A stretch of DNA of 38,512 nucleotides from Desulfosporosinus sp. (GTDB lineage Bacteria > Bacillota > Desulfitobacteriia > Desulfitobacteriales > Desulfitobacteriaceae), in NCBI GenBank assembly GCA_031292055.1, contig JARLHV010000168.1:1-38512 (forward strand). The letters are read 5' to 3'. The notes beneath the pieces are model-generated. The model ran no database searches. It worked only from the letters and a program-made list of their open reading frames with translations, and was not told the origin of the DNA. Below, one piece after another: positions 32,719-38,512 of this stretch; the first letter of the stretch is position 1, and each line of letters begins with the position of its first letter. The position numbers and the translations under genes are program-made.

Positions 32719-33543
32719 ATGGATTTGATACAGGTTGATCCGACAAAATGTATTAAATGTGGCAGTTGTGTCGAAGTCTGCCCGACGGGTGTTATAGGGA
32801 TGGATGAACAGGGACCGAAGGTCATAGGACAATTTTGCATTGCCTGCGGTCACTGCGTGGCTATTTGTCCATCGGAAGCACTCGACAATGTGAAAACACC
32901 TTTAGCCAATCAAGTACCACTTGAAAAGGCAGCAGTCCTGGACGAAGATACTACGGCTCTGCTTCTCCGTCGCAGACGTTCCACCAGGGAATTTCAAAAG
33001 ACGCCCGTTCCCAGAGAAAAGATTAGGCAGCTTCTAGACATTGCCAGATTTGCGCCGACATCTGGCAATTCACAAGGAGTTTCCTATCATGTCATTGATG
33101 ATCGGGACATACTGCGTAGTATTACCTCTGTTGCCATTGACTGGTTGGAAGAGGCCTTACAATCTCCTCCTTATGCCGGCTCACGGTATGCGGCACCCTT
33201 TGCTGCGCACATAGCCAACTACCATCAGAACGGTCAGGATGTTGTATTGCGTGATGCTCCTTGTCTAGTGATACCCATAGTTGACCAAAATTCTTTGCCC
33301 ATTGGTCGGGACAATACTCTCTTTTCATTAGCTTATGCGGAACTTTACGCACCTTCCCTCGGCCTCGGAACCTGCATTACGGGATTTTTTAACGCTTGTG
33401 CCGCTTCCGGCTATCAGCCACTGCTGGACATTTTAAACCTGTCAAAAAATATGCGGGTTACAGGTGGACTGATGGTTGGTTATCCGAAGTATATCTATCG
33501 ACGTTTGGTCGATAGAAATCCGTTACAAATTTCTTGGCAATAG
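32719..33543 (+). CDS. Ferredoxin-nitroreductase fusion protein
   Basis: 274 residues from the ATG at 32719, 7 bases after ACAAGGAGGA. Residues 1-62 are a two-cluster ferredoxin: CIKCGSCVEVCP and CIACGHCVAICP. Residues 75-274 are an FMN nitroreductase domain (RRSTREFQKTPVPREKIRQL, ARFAPTSGNSQ, GLGTCITGFF, GGLMVGYPKY). This fusion is common in clostridia and transfers electrons from Fe-S clusters to FMN to reduce nitro or quinone compounds. First gene of an operon with an SDR 50 bases downstream; repressed, by inference, by the TetR protein at 34552-35139. Confidence 0.9.
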   Translation: MDLIQVDPTKCIKCGSCVEVCPTGVIGMDEQGPKVIGQFCIACGHCVAICPSEALDNVKTPLANQVPLEKAAVLDEDTTALLLRRRRSTREFQKTPVPREKIRQLLDIARFAPTSGNSQGVSYHVIDDRDILRSITSVAIDWLEEALQSPPYAGSRYAAPFAAHIANYHQNGQDVVLRDAPCLVIPIVDQNSLPIGRDNTLFSLAYAELYAPSLGLGTCITGFFNACAASGYQPLLDILNLSKNMRVTGGLMVGYPKYIYRRLVDRNPLQISWQ

Positions 33544-33593
33544 TTAGCAAACAACCTTATAGTTCATCTTATCACTAGAAGGAGGATATCATC

Positions 33594-34499
33594 ATGCGCG
33601 TTTTCGTAACAGGCGCGACGGGATTCATCGGTTCCGCCGTTGTCCGCGAACTCATCGAGGCAGGGCATCAGGTCGTCGGCCTGGCCCGTTCGGACAAATC
33701 TGCCCATGCACTGAAGGTTGCGGGGGCCGAGGTGCATCGCGGCACCCTCGACGACCTTGACAGCCTTCGCAGCGGTGCCGCTGCGGCGGATGGCGTCATT
33801 CATCTGGCGTTTAAGCACGACATCATGTTCTCAGACTACAACGGGGCGGTCACAGCCGACCTGCGCGCTGTCGAGGCGATGGGGGCAGTGCTTGAGGGAA
33901 GCGGCAAACCGTTCGTGATCACCTCAGGGACAATGATGCTCACATTCGTGCTCCCGCCGGGGCAGCTCGGGACGGAGAAAGATATGGTCAACGCCTCAGT
34001 GCCCCGGGGCGCAGCGGAGAACGTGGCTATCGCGCTGGCTGAGCGCGGGGTGCGGTCAGCGGTCGTCCGTCTGGCACCTTCCGTGCACGGCGAGACAAAA
34101 GCTGGCTTCGTCTCAGTGTTGATCAACATTGCTCGTGGCAAAGGCGTCTCGGCCTACAGCGGTGACGGGTCCAACCGCTGGCCGGCCGTACATTACCTCG
34201 ATGCGGCACGTCTGTTTCGCTTGGCGTTGGAAACCGCGCCAGCGGGATCTCTACTGCACGGGGTCGGTGATGAGGGTGTGTCAGTCCGTGACATCGCCCA
34301 CGTTATCGGTCGCCACTTGAACCTGCCGGTGGTCAGCATTTCTAGTGAAGAGGCAAACACCCACTTCGGCTTTCTTGGAGCCTTTGCATCGACCAACAAC
34401 CCAACGTCGAGTGCACTGACTCAAGAACGCTTGGGATGGCGGCCGGCGCATCCTTCATTGATCTCGGACCTCGAAGAAGGTCATTATTTCAACGACTGA
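33594..34499 (+). CDS. NAD(P)-dependent SDR / epimerase-like oxidoreductase
   Basis: 301 residues from ATG with AGAAGGAGGA 7 bases upstream. Extended SDR with N-terminal Rossmann motif VTGATGFIGSAVVRELIEAG, acceptor-binding GTLDDLDSL, and a core like NmrA/epimerase-type reductases. The active-site Y-x-x-x-K is replaced by G-A-A-E-N in this subfamily (SVPRGAAENVAIAL). Base composition stands out: roughly 60% GC with GC-rich third codon positions, against about 40% for its neighbours, so it was probably acquired from a GC-rich donor and placed under the local promoter. A hairpin terminator follows. Confidence 0.85.
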   Translation: MRVFVTGATGFIGSAVVRELIEAGHQVVGLARSDKSAHALKVAGAEVHRGTLDDLDSLRSGAAAADGVIHLAFKHDIMFSDYNGAVTADLRAVEAMGAVLEGSGKPFVITSGTMMLTFVLPPGQLGTEKDMVNASVPRGAAENVAIALAERGVRSAVVRLAPSVHGETKAGFVSVLINIARGKGVSAYSGDGSNRWPAVHYLDAARLFRLALETAPAGSLLHGVGDEGVSVRDIAHVIGRHLNLPVVSISSEEANTHFGFLGAFASTNNPTSSALTQERLGWRPAHPSLISDLEEGHYFND

Positions 34500-34512
34500 A
34501 CATCGCATCATG

Positions 34513-34535
34513 ATGGCCGCCTTATTGGCGGCCAT
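34513..34535 (+). terminator. Terminator of the nitroreductase-SDR operon
   Basis: Perfect stem ATGGCCGCC / GGCGGCCAT with loop TTATT, 13 bases after the SDR stop. The tail GTCTTGCCTT is only partly T-rich. Confidence 0.65.
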
Positions 34536-34551
34536 GTCTTGCCTTCAGGAT

Positions 34552-35139
34552 TTATTTGTTGGGATTTTTAAGGCCTCTTAACAGAAGATTTACAACGGAA
34601 TCTATATTTAGCTTTCTGTCTGGATCTTCGAATGAGTCTGGGTGGATAAAAACACGAGTTGCAAGATATACTGATTTTGCCTCTTGATGGGAAGATTCCG
34701 TAAAAAATATACCTTCTGTAATCCCTTGTAATATAATCTCCTCAATTTTATTAATCCCATCTTCTGTGACCTTTTCTATTACTTCCATTGAGTTACGGGC
34801 AAGTTTGATGTAATTGGCAAACATTTCCGGATCATTAATCGCGCTGAGACGCTTAGCTTCCGCAAAATTCTCGAGTAAATGATAAAGCTTAATATCGGCT
34901 GGACTATCTTCATTTAATATATCATTTGATGGAGCATGTAAACGTACGAGCCAGCGTTCTGTAACGGCATTCCATAGGGCTGTTTTTCCATTGTAATATC
35001 TATAAAAGGCAGCGTGGCTTACTTTTAATGATTTTGCCACGTCAGAGATATTCGCTTTGTCTGGTCCGAAACGGCGAATGACCTCTTCTGTTGCATTGAG
35101 AATTATTTCTTTATCTAACGAGATTTTATCCAAATTCAT
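34552..35139 (-). CDS. TetR-family transcriptional repressor
   Basis: 195 residues from the ATG at 35139; AGAGGAAACGG precedes it, and the open frame 18 codons upstream has no ribosome site. The N-terminal helix-turn-helix is RFGPDKANISDVAKSLKVSH then AAFYRYYNGKTALWNAVTER. The remainder is the helical ligand-binding/dimer domain. It faces the nitroreductase-SDR operon convergently. Its promoter (TTGAAA-17-TATGAT) has GTTACAA-CGA-TTGTAAC immediately upstream, and the same half-site forms the operator of the nitroreductase promoter. Control of both is a strong inference; ligand probably an electrophilic or nitro compound. Confidence 0.88.
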   Translation of the reverse strand: MNLDKISLDKEIILNATEEVIRRFGPDKANISDVAKSLKVSHAAFYRYYNGKTALWNAVTERWLVRLHAPSNDILNEDSPADIKLYHLLENFAEAKRLSAINDPEMFANYIKLARNSMEVIEKVTEDGINKIEEIILQGITEGIFFTESSHQEAKSVYLATRVFIHPDSFEDPDRKLNIDSVVNLLLRGLKNPNK

Positions 35140-35164
35140 CACCGTTTCCTCTTTTAATAGTTCA

Positions 35165-35193
35165 ATCATATCATGTTTGATTTTACGTTTCAA
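35165..35193 (-). promoter_or_regulatory. Promoter of the TetR gene
   Basis: Minus strand: TTGAAA (35193-35188), 17-bp spacer, TATGAT (35170-35165), 25 bases before the start codon. Confidence 0.6.
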
Positions 35194-35210
35194 GTTACAA
35201 CGATTGTAAC
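35194..35210. promoter_or_regulatory. Operator of the TetR gene
   Basis: GTTACAACGATTGTAAC, perfect 7-bp inverted repeat around CGA, directly adjacent to the -35 box. Shares GTTACA/TGTAAC with 32585-32622. Confidence 0.7.
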
Positions 35211-35255
35211 AGAGCTGCTTGCTGCAAAGTATGATGGATCATATTGCTAGAAAAG

Positions 35256-35297
35256 AACATCACTTCACCTGAGAAATTCTCTCGGTGAAGTGATGTT
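35256..35297. terminator. Bidirectional-looking terminator hairpin
   Basis: Perfect 14-bp stem AACATCACTTCACC / GGTGAAGTGATGTT, with a loop that itself pairs GAGA/TCTC. Lies 35 bases after the end of the ATPase operon on the minus strand. Confidence 0.7.
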
Positions 35298-35331
35298 AAC
35301 TCTGTATTGGGCAGATAAACCAAGTTAAATG

Positions 35332-35580
35332 TTAAGTAAACCATGAAAGATCTGTACCTGTTCCAACTATCTTAGCCTCTTTAACATTAGTGCTGTCTTT
35401 TTCCGATACCTTTATATGCTTTGTATGTTGATCTTTTATCTCACCAAATAGTAATGAGAATGGAGTACCTTTAGTATCGGGGAAATATTGAACACTAAAA
35501 CCCTCTAAAGTTGCATCAGTATGTTCTCCACCCCAGCTCCAGTGATAAATTAGTACGTGAACACTTTGTGTGGGGGGCAT
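35332..35580 (-). CDS. 82-residue protein coupled to the AAA ATPase
   Basis: Its ATG overlaps the TAA of the ATPase gene (TAATG), so the two are translated together. MPPTQSVHVLIYHWSWGGEH, GFSVQYFPDTKGTPFSLLFG, then a polar segment (TKHIKVSEKDSTNVKEAKIV) ending TGTDLSWFT. Aromatic- and His-rich beta-type protein without signal or membrane helix. Family not recognised. Coupling suggests a subunit or regulator of the ATPase. Confidence 0.6.
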   Translation of the reverse strand: MPPTQSVHVLIYHWSWGGEHTDATLEGFSVQYFPDTKGTPFSLLFGEIKDQHTKHIKVSEKDSTNVKEAKIVGTGTDLSWFT

Positions 35581-36329
35581 TATTCCAGTAGCTCTTTGAG
35601 CATCTTCTTGGTGTTATTAATAAAGGCCCGTGTAACTTGATAATGTTCGGTATCTTCATACGCTACAGTTTCAATTCCTTCTTTAATTTCGTAGATCCAG
35701 GCGTTGGGATACGCCATTATTATGGGCGAGTGGGTTGCAATGATGAACTGAGACCCTTCCCCAACTAATTCATGCATTATGGAAAGCAAAGACATTTGCC
35801 GCGTTGGTGATAAAGCCGCCTCAGGTTCGTCCAGAATGTAGATACCTTTACCGCCGAATCTATTTCGGAATAAGGCAAAAAATGACTCTCCATGGGATTG
35901 CTTATGCAGCGATAGGCCGCCATAGGACTTAATGATTGGCGGTCCACCGCCTTCAGAATCCAAGTCGTCTATATTTGAAGCGAAATTATAAAAACTTTCC
36001 GCTCGTAAAAAGAAGCCATCCTGGGGCCTTTGGGTGCCTTTGACTACTTTAATGTAATTATTCAGTTCCGAATGAGTCGCTTTGGACGTAAAATTAAAAT
36101 TCTTAGTGCCGCCTTCAGCATTAAATCCATAGGCTACGGCTATGGATTCTAAGATCGTTGACTTCCCTGAGCCATTTTCACCAACAATAAAGGTTACTTG
36201 CGGATGAAATGATAACCTCTGTAAATTCTTAATTGCTGGTAGATTAAAAGGGTATTCGGAAAATGATGGAACTCTTTCTCTATCTAATTCGATATATCTT
36301 ATGTACTGCTTGACACTGTTTAAGTCCAT
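35580..36329 (-). CDS. AAA family ATPase (ABC/OLD-like, AAA_21/AAA_23 type)
   Basis: 249 residues from the ATG at 36329, 8 bases after GAGGAG; the TTG directly before it is in frame. Walker A VTFIVGENGSGKSTILESIA (about 48-67), ABC-type signature GLSLHKQSHGESFFALF (about 138-154), Walker B GIYILDEPEAALSP (about 161-174), and the H-loop FIIATHSPIIMAYP. No coiled-coil insertion or nuclease domain, so a minimal type. Such ATPases occur alone or as parts of anti-phage modules with an effector. The adjacent coupled 82-residue protein is the only candidate partner. Confidence 0.88.
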   Translation of the reverse strand: MDLNSVKQYIRYIELDRERVPSFSEYPFNLPAIKNLQRLSFHPQVTFIVGENGSGKSTILESIAVAYGFNAEGGTKNFNFTSKATHSELNNYIKVVKGTQRPQDGFFLRAESFYNFASNIDDLDSEGGGPPIIKSYGGLSLHKQSHGESFFALFRNRFGGKGIYILDEPEAALSPTRQMSLLSIMHELVGEGSQFIIATHSPIIMAYPNAWIYEIKEGIETVAYEDTEHYQVTRAFINNTKKMLKELLE

Positions 36330-36472
36330 CAAATCATCTCCTCGAACTATATAACTCCAACCGCAACGACTTAACAGAGCAACACCCGCTAACCGTATAC
36401 TTCATTCCACGGACAGCGCGCCCTTGGACAAGATTCCTCCTTCGTTTCATTCTTCAATTGTTAAAGCCATGG

Positions 36473-36808
36473 TTAATTATTATTATAATAATCCTTTAAC
36501 TTAGCCATCCGTTCCATATACTCCTCATCAGTAAAATAAGCTATTTTTTTCAGATCACCAAGAACCTTAGTATACTTCTGTAATTGCCGGTATTCCTTAT
36601 TCTCCATACTTTTATTGCTATATATCTCGATTATTTCTTTAAGCTCTTCATTATTCAATACTTCAATATCACGTAACTTAACTAATCCATAATCTTGATT
36701 ATTTTCATCTATATCTGTAGCCATAGGTATCAAAGGGTTAATTGCCAATCTAACCGCTAAATAAATAACAATAAAAGCCACAAATGCAAATAAAAGAACA
36801 GTTTCCAT
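36473..36808 (-). CDS. Hypothetical protein with one N-terminal membrane helix
   Basis: 111 residues from ATG with TTGGAGGTAA upstream. Residues 1-27 are a membrane anchor (METVLLFAFVAFIVIYLAVR), followed by a cytoplasmic helical, charged domain (VLNNEELKEIIEIYSNKSME, DLKKIAYFTDEEYMERMAKL). No family recognised. Lies upstream of the ATPase gene on the same strand, but 140 bases away. Confidence 0.6.
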   Translation of the reverse strand: METVLLFAFVAFIVIYLAVRLAINPLIPMATDIDENNQDYGLVKLRDIEVLNNEELKEIIEIYSNKSMENKEYRQLQKYTKVLGDLKKIAYFTDEEYMERMAKLKDYYNNN

Positions 36809-37021
36809 GTATAATTACCTCCAATGATCTATCATCAAACTTAGTCAACCACAAGACCAAATGACCTAAAACAATTTCTATTATCTTTTTCAATTTCTCT
36901 CCGATGTTGCAAAACCTCTGTTATCAGACGGCGGACCATGCCCCGCAATTCCGAGACGACCATGGACGGGAGTCACTAAAACGTCTCCCGACTGAACTGT
37001 ATTGATGAACTAAATGAGAAG

Positions 37022-37271
37022 AATGCGCAGCAATTCCGTTGTCATTCTGAGCAACGCGAAGAATCTATTTGCCCCAGTTTTCGGATAAATCATTCCACTG
37101 TGGATTTATACTTTCAATCAAAGCATTCTTTTTATTTCGTGTCCAACCTTTAATCTGCTTTTCCCTGGCAATTGCAGCTTTTATATCAGTTGTACTATCA
37201 AAATATACTAAATTTATTGACATTATATTTCTCGGTAAATCCTTTAACGGATTTGTTTTTATGTTCATACA
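37022..37271. repeat. About 250-bp duplicated segment, copy 2
   Basis: Pair of 30777-31025; begins AATGCGCAGCAATTCCG and ends TTCATACA. One inserted base near 37210 and about a dozen substitutions. Confidence 0.9.
37040..37068. repeat. REP-like inverted repeat, 3' arm of the GIY-YIG unit
   Basis: 29 bases beginning TGTCATTCTGAGCAACGCGA and ending AGAATCTAT. The nuclease stop codon (TAG, minus strand) lies inside it. It is inverted relative to 37373-37401, with five differences. Confidence 0.75.
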
Positions 37272-37356
37272 GTCGCCGTTCAAGATTATTGCTTACACCA
37301 GTATAAAGGACCCTATTTGACCAACCCCAATTTGTCAATATATAAACATAGTACAT
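37065..37356 (-). pseudogene. GIY-YIG nuclease (UPF0213/YhbQ-like) between inverted repeats, one frameshift
   Basis: ATG at 37356 with GAGGTGACC 5 bases upstream. MYYVYILTNWGWSNRVLYTG gives the GIY-YIG core (YVYIL ... LYTGVSNNLERR with catalytic Tyr and Arg), followed by EHKNKSVKGFTEKYNVNK, then one extra T near 37210 shifts the frame. The downstream frame continues LVYFDSTTDIKAAIAREKQI to NPQWNDLSENWGK. Without the extra base the product is 96 residues, full family length. Copy 1 at 30829 lacks the extra base, so the change is recent. The gene plus arms is about 360 bp, suggesting a self-contained mobile or repeat-linked unit. Confidence 0.8.
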
Positions 37357-37372
37357 ACAGGTCACCTCATGG

Positions 37373-37401
37373 ATAGATTCTTCACTTCGTTCAGAATGAC
37401 A
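37373..37401. repeat. REP-like inverted repeat, 5' arm of the GIY-YIG unit
   Basis: 29 bases, reverse complement beginning TGTCATTCTGAACGAAGTGA. Lies 16 bases upstream of the nuclease start codon. Confidence 0.75.
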
Positions 37402-37640
37402 AGCGAGAAAACTAAGTCCTTACATTTACTTCGCATTTTTCTACTTATGTGTACTAATTCAAGCCCAACACGAACCCTTCCAATCCGGGCAAGGTCGCCC
37501 GGCCTCCCACATGGTCTGTAGCCTAACGTCCCGAGGGTTTGCGACGTCGGATTATTACATTCATATTCTTTTCGATGTTGCAAACCATCTGTCGGAAGTG
37601 TTCAGCTACAAAGAACACCCAAAAATACACACTTATTATA

Positions 37641-37677
37641 TATAAAGGATTTTAGACTTTTTCTAAAATCCTTTATA
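37641..37677. other. Perfect 16-bp AT-rich hairpin
   Basis: TATAAAGGATTTTAGA / TCTAAAATCCTTTATA with loop CTTTT. No T-run on either side and no gene ending next to it. The rest of 37402-37721 shows nothing recognisable. Confidence 0.6.
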
Positions 37678-37721
37678 CGGGCATAATACTTATTGAATAG
37701 ACTATTAAAGGTTGGTATTAT

Positions 37722-37981
37722 ATGGATATAGATAAGCCTCTCAAAAAGGAGGAAAAAGACATGTCATCAATTCCTAAAAAAGTTGAGATTGATCGGCAAT
37801 CAGCATTAAATAAATAGAGCCTATATATAAGTGGAAAGATGCTGGACTTTCTCGCTTATCCTTTGTCAAAACATATATTCTTCATAGAATTGCCAGAAAT
37901 GAACTTGGTACATATTGTGGAGAATTAGATTGGAACGAATTTCTTAGAGTCCTTGATAGAATAATAGAAGTAAACACATAA
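37722..37981 (+). pseudogene. Small two-frame gene, possible toxin-antitoxin remnant
   Basis: ATG with weak upstream pairing (AAAGGTTGG) starts MDIDKPLKKEEKDMSSIPKK and ends after 31 codons at TAG. An overlapping frame continues from 37814 as EPIYKWKDAGLSRLSFVKTY, ILHRIARNELGTYCGELDWN and EFLRVLDRIIEVNT. Both halves look protein-like; one indel near 37810 would join them to about 85 residues. Family not recognised. An internal AAAAGGAGG before the second ATG (DMSSIP) could be an alternative start. Confidence 0.35.
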
Positions 37982-38090
37982 GACCTCTTGAAGGTATTTT
38001 CTCATTTCAAAATCAACCTCAAAATCTGATCTTACTCCGATATGAACATTTCCGATAATGTTTAAGAATTTGTGCCGCTTCACACAACAT

Positions 38091-38333
38091 TCATACCAAA
38101 CTGTATAACAGCTTCTCGATAAATTTTTTACGTTCCTTCATGTCGGTATCAATATCTGAAATGTGACCAATATCTAAGGAGAGTGTCAGTGCTGCTACAT
38201 CCTTCGAACTGCCTCCCAGCGTTATACCCAACCAGGTGCGAGGCTTCCTTGCTTCACTCTGTTCTTTTCTACTCCCGACAATCACTACAATAGCACCGCT
38301 TAAGCGATCTCCTTGTTTCGTTGACCTAGCCAT
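38091..38333 (-). CDS. Hypothetical protein, possibly 5'-truncated
   Basis: 80 codons from ATG. The frame stays open and protein-like for about 20 codons further upstream (FSELAFGESSAGGLK) and enters the hairpin array, so the original N-terminus may have been replaced by the array. Sequence includes KMARSTKQGDRLSGAIVVIV and TWLGITLGGSSKDVAALTLS; family not recognised. No good ribosome site precedes the ATG at 38333. Confidence 0.4.
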   Translation of the reverse strand: MARSTKQGDRLSGAIVVIVGSRKEQSEARKPRTWLGITLGGSSKDVAALTLSLDIGHISDIDTDMKERKKFIEKLLYSLV

Positions 38334-38382
38334 TTTTAACCCACCGGCAGAACTTTCACCAAATGCAAGTTCACTGAACGAC

Positions 38383-38512
38383 CCTGCACTGAAGTACAGG
38401 GGTTCACGATTGCGACTGGAAGTCGCGATTACGGCTGAAGCCGTTTAAAAAGTGCGGACTGGAAGTCCTTATAAAGACTTAAGTCTTCTGAAAGACCTAT
38501 TGCTGAAAGCAA
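38383..38512. repeat. Array of short hairpins with a constant CT-GA-AG centre
   Basis: Seven small palindromes in 130 bases, running off the window: CCTGCACT-GA-AGTACAGG (38383), ATTGCGACT-GGA-AGTCGCGAT (38409), ACGGCT-GA-AGCCGT (38431), GGACT-GGA-AGTCC (38456), AAGACTTAAGTCTT (38474), GTCTT-CTGA-AAGAC (38483, overlapping the last) and TTGCT-GAA-AGCAA (38500). Stems differ in sequence but nearly all end in CT and reopen with AG, while the loop stays GA, GGA or GAA. Start-to-start spacing is about 20-26 bases. No T-runs, so not terminators. No known element recognised. Confidence 0.7.

Noticed and set aside
34000..34400. Antisense ORFs in the GC-rich SDR gene
   Set aside because: High GC content leaves all frames open by chance; only the sense frame has the Rossmann motif and a ribosome site.
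37362..37583. 73-codon minus-strand ORF covering the 5' REP-like arm
   Set aside because: Low-complexity-like composition; its end is translation of the repeat arm (VILNEVKNLSMR), a common artefact of this repeat family.
38383..38512. CRISPR array
   Set aside because: Units are short palindromes with differing sequence; there is no identical repeat of 24 or more bases and no unique spacers.

Overview
The window most likely comes from the chromosome of a low-GC, endospore-forming, anaerobic Firmicute of the Peptococcaceae type (Desulfosporosinus or Desulfitobacterium-like). This placement is inference. It rests on AGGAGG-type ribosome binding sites, a BclA-like collagen-repeat protein as on spore surfaces, DUF2284, DUF3786 and old-yellow-enzyme genes, and three aconitase-superfamily hydro-lyase pairs. 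No rRNA, tRNA, CRISPR array or intact transposase was seen. The region looks like a chromosomal accessory zone: intact small operons sit among many gene relics and several families of dispersed palindromic repeats.

Layout. 1-7.2 kb: the end of a Gly-Ala-Thr collagen-like protein, a 174-bp MITE-like element with a 7-bp target duplication, a decayed surface or regulatory protein, a BlaI-type repressor with two perfect operators but broken downstream genes, a DUF2284 gene with a small membrane ORF, and a homocysteine S-methyltransferase-like gene. 7.2-9.9 kb: a relic of a TIGR02677/DUF2397 protein (Wadjet type III family), a second MITE copy, an SPFH protein with an Arc-like protein and a tiny membrane protein, and aldo/keto reductase and SecF scraps. 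9.9-15.5 kb: a methyltransferase, then a tightly coupled small-large-small-large operon of two isopropylmalate dehydratase-family hydro-lyases with a divergent LysR regulator. 15.5-20.3 kb: a third MITE copy, a HAD phosphatase, a broken Fic gene, an exact second copy of a 111-bp repeat, ClpP, a short AraC-type regulator, 3-methyladenine DNA glycosylase, and a SecF relic joined to a possible sigma-factor relic. 20.3-24.9 kb: hypothetical proteins, an RCC1-repeat lipoprotein, an SGNH hydrolase, and an MFS transporter relic. 25-26.8 kb: a third hydro-lyase pair. 27-31.9 kb: a GYGMMG-repeat secreted protein, an LRR/DUF3786 relic mosaic, a possible Phd/Doc remnant, a GNAT acetyltransferase, an old yellow enzyme, another MFS relic, a truncated GIY-YIG gene copy, and a DUF1835 protein. 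32-35.2 kb: a ferredoxin-nitroreductase plus a GC-rich SDR gene, with a convergent TetR gene; both promoters carry matching GTTACA/TGTAAC operators. 35.3-38.5 kb: an AAA ATPase with an overlapping 82-aa partner, a small membrane protein, a GIY-YIG nuclease gene (one frameshift) enclosed by inverted REP-like repeats, and, at the extreme right end, an array of short hairpins with variable stems and a nearly constant CT-GA-AG centre that runs off the window.

Three candidates deserve follow-up as possible undescribed systems: (i) the GIY-YIG nuclease bracketed by inverted repeats whose core also forms the internal palindrome of the dispersed MITE-like element, suggesting a nuclease/REP partnership; (ii) the right-end hairpin array with compensating stem changes; (iii) the doubled hydro-lyase operon under one LysR gene, with non-standard cofactor-site and substrate-loop residues and no neighbouring synthase or dehydrogenase.
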